A DNA stretch of 64,000 nucleotides, from the NCBI GenBank assembly GCA_025200525.1, contig JANUSC010000050.1:62001-126000 (forward strand). Direction: 5' to 3'. Position 1 is the first letter of the stretch. Each line of letters begins with the position of its first letter. Below, one piece after another: positions 1 to 12,414 of the stretch. The notes under the pieces are model-generated. The model saw only the letters and a list, made by a program, of their open reading frames with translations, ran no database searches and was not told the DNA's origin. A program made the position numbers and the translations under genes. Origin of the DNA: Camellia lanceoleosa. Its lineage: Eukaryota > Streptophyta > Magnoliopsida > Ericales > Theaceae.

Positions 1-2014
1 AGTGATTAATAACAGAGTAAAGGGTTTAAATGAATGATGTCCATAACAGATTCAGAAATTAGAGTTCGTATCAGAAATAGGTTGGTATTCACATTCTTGT
101 TCAAACTACATACAAAAATCTGAGTTCACGCTTTATCATACATGGTACATCCAATAGCGTTATCATGCTTGTCAGTTCCAAAAGGAACCTCCAGTATTGG
201 GAACTTGTAATATACTTGGGCCTCGGTATTATTACCGCTAGGTAAGGGCCATGAGACCACGGTATTGTTACCCTCGGGCAAGGGCCTTGTGCTTGTAGAC
301 CATGGTATTATTACCCCCAGGCAAGGGCCTTGTGCTAAGGATGCCATGAATACTTGTCAAAAGTTGGACATTCAATCATTGATACAGAACATAGTATTTC
401 AGAAAGCAAATCATTTCTTGTCATATCATATCATATAGGGAAATACTTAGACGTGAACATAGCTTTACAAAGTTATTACTCACAGATGGCTTCACTTGCA
501 GAACAAACAAATCAGATAACTTGAGGCACATGACCTACATACACGTAATAGAAACACATAATGAAACACACATTCGTTTGGTGCATAACTTCTTTTGTCT
601 CATTCTTAGTGTGTTTCTAGGTCTTAATCACTTATTGAGTCTTAATCAAATGCACTTTGGAACTCTTAACAAGACTTGCTGAAAACAGGGGTCCCGCTCA
701 AGCGCAACTTTCATTGCTCGAGCGGACATGCAAACTTGTGAAGGGCTTCTTGAGCGCAATTTTCTTCGGTCGAGTGGTCTGCAAACTTTGAAAAAGTACT
801 TGTTGTGTGATTTTCACGCTCAACAGACACTCGACGGTAGCTCGAGTGTGAGACTCAAGTCCTCACTCTAGCGCAACTCTTGTCGCTCGAGCAGTTTGTA
901 AAAACATAGAACTTTTGGGAGCTCGCATTTCATGCTCGGGCGGACTTCAGGTCACTCGAGCAGAAGTGTAAGATCACAAAGTAGTCGCTCGAGCACCATT
1001 TCTGTCGCACGAGCAGAAGTGCAGAATCTGGAATTTCCAGATTGCACTCTTAAGCTCCAAACTCGAATCATACATCTTAAAACTCATCTTTTTGGGTCAA
1101 AACTCCAGAAAACATTTAGAAACTTGTAAAATACCATGGTTCGAAGATCATTTCACCAAATCAAGGTCTAAAGGCATGCCAATTGATCAAAACTCCCACT
1201 TGAAATTTATGAATATGCCATAAACATGACATGCATGAATTACTTTGAACTTAAGCTTTCCAAAACATGATCAAGTAAGGTCAAATGGTAAGACATGTGA
1301 TGAATTCTCAAAACCAAGTCAAGATAGACACATGCATGTGAAAATTCTTTAGAAACACACTCAAAGTGCTATGATATATGCATGCATGGAATGATTCTCC
1401 TTTCTAAATCATTAGCCCATCTCTTACATAATTTAGCTTAATTCTCAAGAATTCTTGTATTAAAGTCATGATTACAGAGTTTGAGGAAAAAATTCTTACC
1501 TAGAGTCTTAATTGCACAAGTGTAGAAACTTCAACTCCCAATTTCTTTGCAAGTCTCTAACAATTCCTAGCAATTCCCCATTTTCCTAGCTTTGAACTCA
1601 AATTTTCTTCTATCCCTCTCTCTCCCACGTTTTCTCTTCAAGGCTGCGTGGTAGGAGAGTGTAAAGTGAGCTTATGAGTTCATATGGGCCTTATATAGGC
1701 TTAATTAGGAGTTGACTAATTAGTTGACATTAATTATTCTAAGTTAATTGTTCTGAATCGAATTTTAATTAATCTTACCATAATGTTCTAAAAATCCTAA
1801 ATAGCACATAAATCAAGTCAATTTCATGATTGGATGCCGATAAGGCCTTCAATTTGCAAAAAGAAACAGAAATGCAAACAGATCTTTCTATGATAAATAG
1901 ATATAAGCATAATAATGCGATATACACATGCAATTAATTTAGAATTTCACCTTAATTACTGATTAAGCTTATTTAATCATGAATTAATGTTAATCAGAGG
2001 TCAGGGTTGTTACA
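1..2014 (-). repeat. 3' LTR of element A (cut by window edge)
   Basis: It aligns with 7231-9141 through the shared segment beginning GTGATTAATAA at position 2. On the plus strand the right end reads GGGTTGTTACA (ending 2014), so on the minus strand the LTR starts TGTAACAACCC, next to the polypurine tract. It contains a short tandem GGCC-rich repeat (about 218-343) and a cluster of CTCGAG palindromes (about 690-1020). Confidence 0.92.
218..343. repeat. Tandem repeat inside LTR A
   Basis: About three units of roughly 45 bp share GGTATT(A/G)TTACC followed by GGCAAGGGCC. The same array is at about 7449-7567 in the other LTR, so it predates insertion. Function unknown. Confidence 0.75.
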
Positions 2015-2027
2015 GTCTTGCCCCCTT
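2015..2027 (-). other. Polypurine tract of element A
   Basis: On the minus strand AAGGGGGCAAGAC lies directly upstream of the 3' LTR start TGTAACAACC. This is the expected plus-strand primer site for LTR-retrotransposon reverse transcription. Confidence 0.85.
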
Positions 2028-3460
2028 AAAGAGTTTGGTCCTCCAAACTCGAATTACTTTCGATCTGCAAGAATATCGGATTCAGAGGGAATAGTTCAGG
2101 GTATCTCTTCATCATGTCTTCTTTCGTTTCCCAAGTTGCATAAGTCCCTCCGTGGTTTTGCCAATCAACCTTCACCAATGGTATTTCTTTGTTTCTCAAT
2201 CTCTTGATTCTACGGTTTACCACCTGAATTGGCCTTTCTTCATATGTATAGTCATCTTTCAAAAGCACATGGGTTGGTTCAACGATATGTAACGGATCTC
2301 TCAAATAATCCCAAAGCATTGAAACATGAAAAACGTTGTGCATATTTTCCATCACCGGAGGTAAGGCTACTCGGTATGTTACTGAGTTGATTTTCTCTAA
2401 AACTTTATATAGGCCAATGTATCTTGGTGCTAGCTTTCCTTTCACCCCAAATCGCGTCTGACCCTTCATTGGAGTTACTTTTATAAATACGTGATCACCG
2501 ACTTCGTATTCTTTATCCCTCCTCTAGATATCTGCATAACTCTTTTGGCGGCTCTGTACAGTTTTCAGACGTTGTTAAATTAGTTTCACTTTCTCAATTG
2601 TTTCTTGCACAAGTTCTTGTCCCAATAAAGGTCTGTCACCTACTTCAGCCCAGCAAATTGGAGATAGACATTTTCTACCATACAAAGCTTCATAAGGAGC
2701 CATGTCGATACTCGAATGGTAGCTATTGTTATACACAAATTCAGCCAATGGTAAGTAGGTTTCCCAACTGCCTTGGAAATCTAGGGCACACATCCATAAC
2801 AACTCTTCCAATGTTTGAACGGTCTGTTCAGATTGGCCATCTGTCTGTGGGTGACAAGCACTACTTAGTCTCAATTCAGTTCCCGGAGCTAATTGTAAAC
2901 TCTGCCAAAATCTTGAAGTGAACTTAAGATCTTTGTCAGATACAATAGATACTGGCACACCATGTAATCTTATAGTCTCATTAACATACAAGTTAGCCAA
3001 CTTATCCGCATTATACAAAGATTTGACAGGTAAGAAATGTACAGATTTACTCAAATGATCAACAATTACCCAAATAGAGTCCATACCTCAAGGAGAGCGA
3101 GGAAATTCCACAATGAAGTCCATCGTGATATGTTCCATTTTCTATTCCGGTATTGGAAGCGGCTATATCAATCCGGCGGGTTGTTGATGTTCAGCTTTAA
3201 CTTGTTGGCAATGTAAGCATCGAGTCACAAAATCAGCAATGCTTTTTTTCATTCCCGGCCATTAGAAATTTTGTTTCAAGTCATGGTGCATCTTTGTATT
3301 CCCTGGATGCATAGAAAATTTAGAGGTGTGAGCTTCAGTCATAACACGTTTTCTCAAATCTGAACAATCAGGAACACAAAGTTTATTTTGGAATTTCAGC
3401 ACATTGTTCTCCAACACAAATCCTGGTTTCGGTTTTGAGTCTATGTCATCCACAATCTTT
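2026..3460 (-). pseudogene. Integrase with C-terminal chromodomain (element A)
   Basis: Read from 3460 down to 2026. A zinc-binding HHCC region (H-x-H about 3290-3340, C-x2-C near 3210) is followed by the catalytic core at 2575-3084, which contains VIVDHLSKS, SIVSDKDLKF and QTDGQSEQT with the D,D,E residues. A GPY/F-like module (YIGLYKVLEKI, with L where P is usual) follows, then a chromodomain at about 2040-2260 with YEERP, LRNKEIPLVKV and ATWE. In chromoviruses the integrase inserts cDNA and the chromodomain directs targeting to histone marks. In-frame stops occur at several places, for example before WPGMKK near 3264 and before the core near 3087, so no full protein can be made. Confidence 0.9.
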
Positions 3461-3513
3461 TTTAGGAATTCATCTTGTAGTTGTTTCTCTCTAATCTCTT
3501 CAATGATTGTAGG

Positions 3514-4041
3514 TTAAGCAGAAATGGCGGCCAAGATCCCACTCTGTTCACGCAATACAATTTCAATCTCATTCTTTTCCAAGTCACATAATAATTCTCT
3601 TTGACTGGTGAGCAAACAAGACACATTTCCAATAGATTTTTGGCTCAAGGCATCTGCCACTGTATTAGCTTTCCCTGGATGGTACAAAATCTGCAAATCA
3701 TAATCCTTGATCAATTCAATTCATCTCCTCTGTCTCATGTTCAATTCTTTTTGGGTGAAGAAATATTTGAGACTTTTATGGTCTGTGTACACTTCACAAG
3801 TCACACCATACAGATAATGTCGCCAAATCTTCAAAGCAAAAACCACAACGGTGAGTTCAAGGTCATGGGTTGGATAATTCTTTTCATGGGGACAGAGTTG
3901 CCGAGAGACATAAGCAATTACCTTTCCATTTTGCATTAAGACACACCCCAAGCCTTTATAGGAAGCATCACTGTAAATCTGAAATCTATCTGTTCCGTTT
4001 GGCAAAGCCAGAATTGGTGTAATTACTAGTCTAGTTTTCAA
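3514..4041 (-). pseudogene. RNase H domain (element A)
   Basis: The segment 3721-4041 contains [35 protein letters not shown] and [12 protein letters not shown], the hallmarks of the gypsy RNase H, including catalytic Asp and Glu. The frame continues at 3514-3714 as the tether to integrase (LYHPGKANTVADALSQ). A TGA lies between the two parts (about 3718-3720), where related proteins have Trp, so TGG to TGA is the likely change. In the polyprotein this domain degrades the RNA strand during reverse transcription. Confidence 0.92.
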
Positions 4042-4059
4042 TTCTTGGAAGGCTGACTC

Positions 4060-4900
4060 TCGTTGATCGTTCCAGTCAAACGGTACATTTTTCTACATCA
4101 ACTGCGTCAATGGCATAGCAAGTTTTGAGAAATCTTTCACAAATCTTCTGTAGTAACCTGCAAGTCCTAGAAAACTTCTAATTTCTGACACATTAGTTGG
4201 TCTTGGCCAGTCCACAATGGCTTCAATTTTCTATGGGTCAACTGAGATACCGTCCTTGTTGATTACATATCCCAAAAATGTCACACTGTTAAACCATAAT
4301 TCACATTTGGACAATTTTACATACAGCTTCTTTTATCTCAGAATCTGGAAAGCAGTTCGCAAATGGTTCTCATGCTCTTGCCTACTTTTGGAGTAAATCA
4401 AGATATCATCAATAAACACAACAACAAATTCATCCAAATATGATTTAAACACCCTGTTCATAAGGTCCATGAAGGCAGCAGGTGCATTAGTCACCCAAAA
4501 CGACATTACCAAAAATTCGTAGTGCCCATATCTAGTTCTGAATGCAGTCTTCTCTACATCTTTTGCCTTAACCTTTAATTGATGGTATCTGGATCTAAGG
4601 TCTATCTTAGAGAACACTTGTGTTCCCTACAGTTGGTCAAACAAGTCATCTATTCGAGGTAAGGGGTATTTGTTCTTGACAGTTACCTTATTCAATTCCT
4701 GATAGTCTATATATAACCACAAAGATCCATCTTTCTTTTTAATAAATAGGACTGGAGCACCCCAAGGTGAAGTGCTCGGGTGAATAAACTTCTTGTCTAA
4801 CAATTCTTGAAGTTGAGTTTTCAATTCTTTCAATTCAGAGGTGGACATTCTGTATGGGGTTCTAGAAATTGGTTACGTCTTAGGTACTACATAAATGGTG
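4060..4900 (-). pseudogene. Reverse transcriptase domain (element A)
   Basis: The open segments 4627-4848 and 4333-4617 contain [54 protein letters not shown] and the catalytic box [11 protein letters not shown]. The downstream thumb and connection ([28 protein letters not shown]) lies at about 4100-4320. In-frame stops fall after DQL (about 4626), after the AFQILR segment (about 4332) and further on. Frameshifts are rare, so decay is mostly by point nonsense changes. Confidence 0.93.
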
Positions 4901-5465
4901 AACTCAATTTCCCTATCAATTAACTCCCCAGGTAGGTTAGGAGGAAATACATCAGGAAATTCACAGGCCATGGGAATATTTTCCACACTAACATTATCCA
5001 AAGACACAGTCAACACACAACACAAGTAGCCCCAACAGCCTTTCCTTAGCAATTTCTTATCTTTCATAAATGAAATCAAGTATGGTGGAAGAACTACCCC
5101 ATTTACAGTAAAAACAAACTCAAGCATGCCAAGTGGTCTAAACACAACAGATTACTCGCACAGTCAATGGTGGCATAGTATTTAGTCAACCAATCCATAC
5201 CCAGAATACAATCAAAATGACCAATGTTTAAGGGCAGCAAATCAACATATAATGTCATATCACCAATCATAATATCACATGCCGGATAAACATAAGCATA
5301 TATCATAGAACCCCCAGACGATGTAGATACAGATAGCAAACAGTTCATAGATTCTAACGGTATAGTTAATTTCTGAGAAAAAGCACGCGATACAAATGAA
5401 TGCGTAGAACCAGAATCAATCAGCACATAAGCATTCTGAGCACAGATAGAGATTATACCTAACAC
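4873..5465 (-). pseudogene. Aspartic protease and linker to RT (element A)
   Basis: The frame at 5103-5465 contains AYVLIDSGSTHSFVS, the retropepsin active-site D-S-G, and then GHFDCILGMDWL, the conserved helix after the flap. The frame at 4873-5145 continues into the RT lead (CEFPDVFP). The protease would cleave the Gag-Pol polyprotein. The domains fall in two reading frames that overlap near 5103-5145, which indicates an indel. Confidence 0.85.
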
Positions 5466-5639
5466 TACTGACTCAGTATTCTATACATCCCCAGGTACTA
5501 ATGCAAAAACCCAGCCTTGTCTCAAAGTTTCTCCTCTAGTATTGGCTCTCACATTGGTTCTTGGTGTAGGAGCAGATCCGGCTAAACTTGCCGCAGGACG
5601 GGTAGTCGTGTCAAGTCTCATCAGGCAATCTCTAATCAT

Positions 5640-6543
5640 GTGGCCTGTTTTGCCGCATCAAAGACAAGCACCAGATGCACAGTGACACATGTCTCTATGT
5701 TTCCTTCCACAATCTGGACAAACTGGCATAGACCCACTACTTTGGCTTGAGCTACTTGACAATCCAGTATTTTGCTTCTTCGGAAATGATTGGCCCTTCT
5801 TGAAATTGAATCCGGCCCTTTTACCTCTCCATTTAGTTGTTGGTGTTGTAGATTGTTTCTTTGCCACTAGTATGGCCTCTCCCATCAATGCCCTATCAAG
5901 CACTTCCACATAAGTAGGCAATTTCAAGACGCCTACTCGATCAAATACTTCCAGATCTAGTCCTCCCTTAAACTTTCGTTCTTTCTTATAATCTGTGTCC
6001 ACCATATGAGGAGCAAATCTGGCCAACTCGGTGAACTTAGCCTCATACTTAGCTACGAACATCTTCCCTTGCTTAAGTTCTTGGAATTCAGAAACTTTTC
6101 AGTCTCTAAAGCATTGGGGAAAGCACTTATTGTAGAATATCTCATTGAATTGAGCCCAGGTCATATTCCCATTACTATTTTGGCATCAATAACCACCATC
6201 TCCGAGCTTCATCTTTAAGAGTGTAGGTGGCCAATGAAACCTTCCGAGTCTTAGTTCAGGGGAACACTTCAAATAACTTCTCCATTTCAAGTAACCATGT
6301 CTCCGCTTTCAAGGGTTCAATACCACCTAAGAAAGTTGGCGGTTTCATCTTCATGAGTTTATGTGTTAGGTTCATGATGTCATTATTATCCAACACAATT
6401 TGGACTGGAGGAGGTAGAGAAGGCATCGGTTGTTGTCTTTGTTGCTATGTCATTGCTTCAGTTAAGGCTGCGAGCATTTGTTCCATTCGTCTCAGTCAAG
6501 CCTCAGAGGACCCTGCTGTATCATCACTTCTTGTATTTTCCAT
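5640..6543 (-). pseudogene. Gag (element A)
   Basis: A start codon at 6543 opens a degenerate frame. The retrotrans_gag core has KPPTFLGGIEPLKAETW, then DEARRWW, then an open segment at 5658-6062. The C-terminus has a CCHC zinc knuckle (C-x2-C-x4-H-x4-C, about 5627-5668) in which one codon is now TGA. Gag forms the virus-like particle and its knuckle binds the RNA. Several in-frame stops (near 6496, 6448 and 6268 among others) make it non-functional. Confidence 0.82.
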
Positions 6544-6772
6544 TGCTATAGGGAAATCGGAGAACAATTAAACATAGGCAAATAGTTTTTTTCATAGTGT
6601 TCAAAATAGTCATTCCTAGTTCATTCGTTTCAATTTCATGTGTTCTTATTCATATGCAGTTTTCTTCATGGTACAGAAATTAATACACACTTGCACATGC
6701 AGATGAAATGCCCCTAACTCTTACTAGGACATCTTATAGCTCATATGGACTCGTGTGTGTGGTATAACGCGT

Positions 6773-6784
6773 GCTTTGATACCA
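6773..6784 (-). other. Primer-binding site of element A
   Basis: Minus-strand TGGTATCAAAGC starts four bases inside the 5' LTR boundary. It matches, with one substitution, the initiator-Met tRNA-type PBS (TGGTATCAGAGC) common in chromoviruses. Confidence 0.85.
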
Positions 6785-6787
6785 CTA

Positions 6788-9141
6788 TGTCACGAGCCAA
6801 ACCCACACTTATAGGTTTAGCATCGTAATCGGCCAATAATCCTTAGATTACCAAAGGCCTCTTAACAGAATGACATATAATATGGGGCTATGGAAACAAA
6901 TATAGAAAATATACGTTGTCCATAGAGCTGTGTTAACATATATGAGACAGAGATCTTCAAAACAAACTTATATATATATGAGATGTCATAGATACAATAG
7001 TCTTATGTCACCCATATGCACAGATGAAGTCAAAAAGGGAACTTAAACCAATGTATAGAAAAGCAAAACAAAACAAAAACATCTGTAGCAAAGTTACAAA
7101 ACTAGACATCTTAAAAGAGAACCTCCCCGGGAGGCATAGTGGCTGGCTAACCCGAAACTCCAAGCAGCAGCTTAGGCCAAGTTGCGTGCCTGCTCACCGA
7201 CATACATAATATAAATAGTAAGCGGAAGCCTGGTGATTAATAATAAAGTAAAGGGTTTAAATGAATGATGTCCATAATAGATTCAGAAATTAGAGTTCAT
7301 ATCAAAAATAGGTTTATATTCACATTCTTGTTCAAACTACATACATAAATCAAAGTTCATGCTTTATCATACATGGTACATCCAATAGCGTTATGATGCT
7401 TGTCAGTTCCAAAAGGAACCTTTGGTACCGGGAACTTGTAATATAATTGGGCCTTAGTATTATTACCCCTAGGCAAGGGCCATGAGACCACGGTATTGTT
7501 ACCCTCGGGCAAGGGCCTTGTGCTTGTAGACCACAGTATTATTACTCTCGAGCAAGGGCCTTGTGCTAAGGATGCCACAAATACTTGTCAAAAGTTGGAC
7601 ATTCATTCATTGATACAGAACATAGCATTTCAGAAAGCAAATCATTTCTTGTCATATCATATCATATAGGAAAATACTTAGACGTGAACATAGCTTTACA
7701 AAGTTATTACTCACAGATGGCTCCACTTGCAGAACAGACAAATCAGATAACTTGAGGCGCGTGACCTACATACACGTAACAGAAACACATAATGAAACAC
7801 ACATTCGTTTGGTACATAACTTCTTTCGTCTCATTCGGAGTGCGTTTCTAGGTCTTAATATCTCATTGAGTCTTAATCATGGCCTAGGAATGCCTAGGAT
7901 GCAATGTGGATGCCAAAATGCACTTTGGAACTCTTAACAAGACTTGCTGAAAATAGGGGTCCCGCTCGAGTGCAACTTCCTTCGCTCGAGCGAACATGCA
8001 AACATGTGAGCGGCCATTTGAGCGCAATTTCCATCACTCGAGCAGTCTGCAAACTTTGAAAAAGTACTGGTCGTGTGATTTTCACGCTTGACGGTCACTC
8101 GAGCGTGAGACTCAGGTCCTCGCTCGAGCGGTCTGCAAAAACATGAAACTTCTGGGAGCTCGCATTTCACGCTCGAGCGGACTTCAGGTCACTCGAGCAG
8201 GAGTGTAAGATCACAGAGTGGTCGCTCGAGCACCATTTCTATCGCTCAAGCGGAAGTGCAGAATCTGGAATTTCCAGATTCCTAAGCTCCAAACTCGAAT
8301 CATATACTTTAAAACTCAGTGTTTTGCGTCAAAACTCCAGAAAAAATTCAGAAACTTGTAAAATACCATGGTTCAAAGATCATTTCACTAAATCAAGGTC
8401 CAAAGGCATGCCAATTGATCAAAACTCCCACTTGAAATTTATGAATATGCCATATAGATGACATGCATGAATTGCTTTGAACTTAAGCTTTCCAAAACAT
8501 GATCAAGTAAGGTCAAATGGTAAGAAATGTGATGAATTTTCAAAACCAAGTCAAGATAGACACATGCATGTGAAAATTCTTTAGAAACACACTCAAAATG
8601 CTATGATATATACATCCATGGAATGATCCTCCTTTCTGATTCATTAGTTCATCTCTTGCATAATTTAGCTTAATTCTCAAGAATTCTTATATTAAAGTCT
8701 TGATTATAAAGTTTAAGGACAAAATTCTTACCTAGAGTCTTAATTGCACAAGTGTAGAAACTTCAACTCCCAATTTCTTTGCAAGTCTCTAACAATTCCT
8801 AGCAATTCCCCATTTTCCTAGCTTTGAAGTCAATTTTTCTTCTATCCCTCTCTGTCTCACATTTTCTCTTCAAGGTTGGGTGGTAGGAGAGTGTAAAGTG
8901 AGCTAATGAGTTCATATGGGCCTTATATAGGCTTAATTAGGAGTTGACTAATTAGTTGACATTAATTATTCTAATTTAATCGTTCTGAATCGAATTTTAA
9001 TTAATGTTACCATAATGTTCTAAAAATCCTAAATAGCTCATAAATCAAGTCAATTTTATGTTTGGATGCTGATAAGGCCTTCAATTCGCAAGAAGAAATA
9101 GAAATGCAAACAAATCTTTCTATGATAAACAAATATAAGCA
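6788..9141 (-). repeat. 5' LTR of element A, outer end truncated
   Basis: On the plus strand it starts TGTCACGAGCC and aligns with the left LTR from position 2 onward. The alignment breaks at about 9141, short of the terminal GGGTTGTTACA. The stretch 6788-7231 corresponds to LTR sequence outside the window on the left. It carries an array of eight CTCGAG sites at 7965-8230. Confidence 0.88.
7965..8250. repeat. CTCGAG palindrome cluster in LTR A
   Basis: CTCGAG occurs at 7965, 7985, 8037, 8098, 8123, 8172, 8192 and 8225, usually extended to CGCTCGAGCG or CACTCGAGC. A decayed copy CGCTCAAGCG follows near 8240. A homologous, more eroded cluster is at about 690-1020. Such a density of one CpG-rich 10-bp palindrome is far above chance. 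Confidence 0.85.
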
Positions 9142-10182
9142 AACAAATATGAGATGTAGATGCCCTAGATGGGCGTTGCAATTCGACAAGAGCCTCATTG
9201 TTGGCAGCAACCTTATTGGTAAGAGCATTCATGCTTCGTTGAAGGGATAAAAACAAGTTTGCTATATCTACTGGAGGTTGGTTATCTATCACCATTGGAG
9301 GTGGATCCATCGCAGATTTTAGAAATTCCGACTGGAAAAGTACTAATAGTGAAGTTTTAACCCTTCTCCTTGTAAGTGGCGATAGAGAAACTAACATTGG
9401 TTGTCCCTGAATCAAATCTGTCTACCAGCACGAGTCCATAAAACTTGGGGGACATTAGACCATTTTGAAGCTATAGTGCTATGACTTCCTAGCAAAACAA
9501 AAAAGCGAAACTCCCAATCAAAATTTTAGCAGCATTCTAGCTCAACTGATCACTGCTAAAACTAAATACAACCCCACAAATTGAAATGCCTGAACCACTC
9601 ATCTATATTTGAGAATCCTTGTATATATCTCATACATTGCACATAGCATATAGTAAGAAAAAGAACAAACACCCCTATAGGGGGTAAGGTTACCCTGTCA
9701 TACCTTTAAAATGACCTAGGGTTTCACTATTCAAACAAGCAGTATCATACATCCTAGAAATGAGAGAGCATCCTGTCCTAATTTTGGAAAGTATTATAGC
9801 TCACTATATGTACAAGGTCAGCTCTACTCTGGGGGTGAAGTCAAGGTGATGTCACGAAAGAGCCCTTTTGTTAATGACTAGTTAAGATCCCAGGAAGTCA
9901 AAATAGTCTATATAGCCTCTCTTCGAAATCCGATAACCTTAGATAGCAGAGCTACCTTTTTGACAAATCTTAAAAAGCATTAATACAAGGTCTCAAAAGT
10001 AACGCGGAGATGAGTATAGTGTCACAAAAAGGCTTGCTTGTTCTCCCACCAGTATCTAGGCAACACAGGGATGTTAAGTGCACCAATGCATGCAATGCAA
10101 TAAACAAATAATTGAAAATAAAAGTCATATCATGGAGTTCAAGTCAAGGTTTCATAAAATCCCCAACAGAGTTGCCAAAAAC
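9142..10182 (-). mobile_element. Tat-lineage gypsy fragment: partial gag and 5' leader
   Basis: This lies downstream, in minus-strand sense, of the 5' LTR at 10183-12414. A minus-strand ATG at 9310 opens a frame (MDPPPMVIDNQPP, then a Leu/Asn-rich stretch) that runs into the breakpoint with element A. It could be the Gag N-terminus, though homology is not certain. Positions 9311-10145 are untranslated leader with no recognised gene. A block at about 9880-10020 resembles 49690-49830 of another LTR. Confidence 0.6.
10150..10181 (-). other. Primer-binding site region of Tat-like element
   Basis: Minus-strand TTTTTGGCAACTCTGTTGGG follows the LTR end. It resembles the TGGCGACTC(C/T)-type PBS described for Tat/Ogre/Retand gypsy elements, where a tRNA-Arg primer has been reported. 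The match is by memory of the family, not computed. Confidence 0.6.
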
Positions 10183-12414
10183 TGTAACATGCCCGGGGGG
10201 TTCCCGTGCGCATTAAACAGTTCGGACCCTCGATTTCTTCGATCTAGTCTCACAAGTGCAATATGAAACATAGATGAGAGTCTAGATTTGACAATTTTTA
10301 TAGAAAATCCATTTTATTGCAAAACCATTGCCAGAAATTGACTGCATCACCAGATCTTAGAGTCGGCCGTGACTCGCGCCAAGGCCACTATTTATCGTAA
10401 CTGAAGATGCTTGGCTCGGAACCTTAGGTATGAGAGAGAAAGGTCTTTAATTGAGCACACCCACTCACTCAATCAAAGATTAGCCTCTACTAAACAATGA
10501 TATGAGTTCATTTACTTTATATGTTCATGTTTTGATTATTTAATAAATCCTGAAATTTATTATGTGAAGCATACAAGTATAGACTATGCCATTCATTTTG
10601 GAACAACTTGATTTCATGTATTTTGAAAGATTGAAGATGTACAACTCAAAGAAATTGAGTTTACAAACATGAAAATCAATATCATTCCAAATTAAGCGAC
10701 ATAACCTCCATTCACCGGCATTCATACAGTTATATCAAGTAAGCAAGTAGCCACATGGTATGATACTTAAACATAGTAAGAAAAATACACACAAGCAGTG
10801 TGCTAAAGCATAAAAACTCATATAATTACTGACGTCTTGGGAATAGTTACAAAACAAAGTTAATAAAACATGCATGATCTTATATACAAAATTCTAATGC
10901 AATTCACTCAAGAAATGTAACTAACGATTCGACTTCTACTATATGACATGTGAATTATCTCAAGAACATGAGGTAGCACACATAATCACATAAGAATTTA
11001 TTAAATCCATAAATGCAAACTTAGCCGAATCAAGATGCATGGAACATGGATGCAAAGCATAGATATGATGGAAAGCAAAATATGATGTATATTTACAAAT
11101 AAGAAAAGCAAGTAAAAGACCAGGATAGAAAAAAGAGGGGCGGGGAATTATTACAACACTTGAATAATTACATACCAAATGAAAGGAAGAGAAAGAAAAT
11201 ATTATAACAAAAAAAAAAAAACCTCAAAAAACTCTCAAATGAAAAGAAAACAGAAGATGTAGCTCTTGAGGATCGCCGAAAACTAGTATGCTCAATGCCG
11301 AAAGACTACTTTGTTCTGTCCATCTGAAGTTAACCAGCCAGCCAAATAATTAGCTAGTCGGCCAACTAGGCCTAGAAAAACTTATCTTATTACAACACCG
11401 GGAAAAGAACAAACAAGGAATATATAGGTGGCTCAACCAACCACTTCTGGTTAGATGACAACAAAACTAATATGAAATTAAAGCAAGAAAACAAATATAA
11501 GATAGAAAATGCAAGAAAATGAAAAAATAAAATAAAAAATAAAAATTCACCTTCCAGAGAAAGAATGAACTTCTTGATTTCCAAACTTCCTTTTGATCAC
11601 CCTCAAGGTTGTGAATTGTGTTTTCAATCCTCAATTCAAAAGCTTGGAATTTGAGCTAGAATGGTGGCTTTCGACAAATATGTTTATAGGAAATGATCAC
11701 TCTTTAAGTTTCTTGAACTTGGCAAGGATTACTCTCTTTTTTTATCAAAGCTTTAGGTCTTGGTTTTAATGAATTTCTTGAGTAGTGTTTTGCAATGGAA
11801 GATAAGATATATGCAGGCTAAGACAACTTCACTATTTTGGCAAGACAACTCTCTCTTTTTCAAAGTTTTTTTTTCTTTCTCAAACTCATCATTCTCTTTG
11901 CACTTCTTCTCTCAAATTCTTGTCTCAAAATTCAAGACTTAAGCTCTCCTTACATAGGCAATGCAAGTGGAGCAATGATGGAAGACATAAATGGAGTATT
12001 AAGAAAAATAATAGAGCAACTGGAGTCAATGGAAGACAAAAATGGAGCATTAGCTTTAATGGATCAAGGACTAGGCAACGGAGGTTGAGTATATATGCAT
12101 TTAGTGCAAACATTGGTCAAAAAATGGGGTTATGAAGTGCCCCACCTGAACCAACAAAAATATGGACAAATATGTCACTGGGTGGTCAACCGGCCAAAAA
12201 GAAAGTTGGCCATTTTGCTCTGATTTTGTCCAGCTTTGCTCCGATGCCTAATGAGACCTAAACACTTGGCCAAAATAGGCTTAGGATGAAGAGCAAAGCT
12301 CAAATTCTATCTTTTTTATCGAGAATTTTATGAAAAACACATTCTTATTTTCATCATCGAGTAATCAAAAGAAAACGCCCAAGCCTTAGAGCCGGTCAAA
12401 ATGGGGTGTCTACA
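10183..12414 (-). repeat. 5' LTR of Tat-like element (copy 1)
   Basis: On the plus strand it runs from TGTAACATGCCC to GGGGTGTCTACA. Its left part parallels the LTRs at 24566 and 53244 (shared landmarks: TCTCACAAGTGCAATATGA-type text, GAGCAC followed by GGCCTCTACTA), and its right end is GGTCAAAATGGGGTGTC. It is flanked by the PBS on the left. The five bases on each side (AAAAC, GTTAT) do not match, as expected if this is the 5' LTR of an element whose remainder was deleted. Confidence 0.8.

Larger units (their letters stand above)
1..9141 (-). mobile_element. Ty3/gypsy chromovirus element A (Tekay-like), defective
   Basis: Two direct repeats (1-2014 and 6788-9141) flank gag, protease, reverse transcriptase, RNase H, integrase and chromodomain remnants, all read from the minus strand. 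The order gag-PR-RT-RH-INT identifies Ty3/gypsy. The C-terminal chromodomain and a TGGTATC-type primer-binding site point to the chromovirus Tekay/Del clade. The 3' LTR runs off the left edge: by alignment about 443 bp lie outside. The 5' LTR has lost roughly its outermost 107 bp, so no TSD can be checked. Many in-frame stops make it non-autonomous. Confidence 0.93.
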
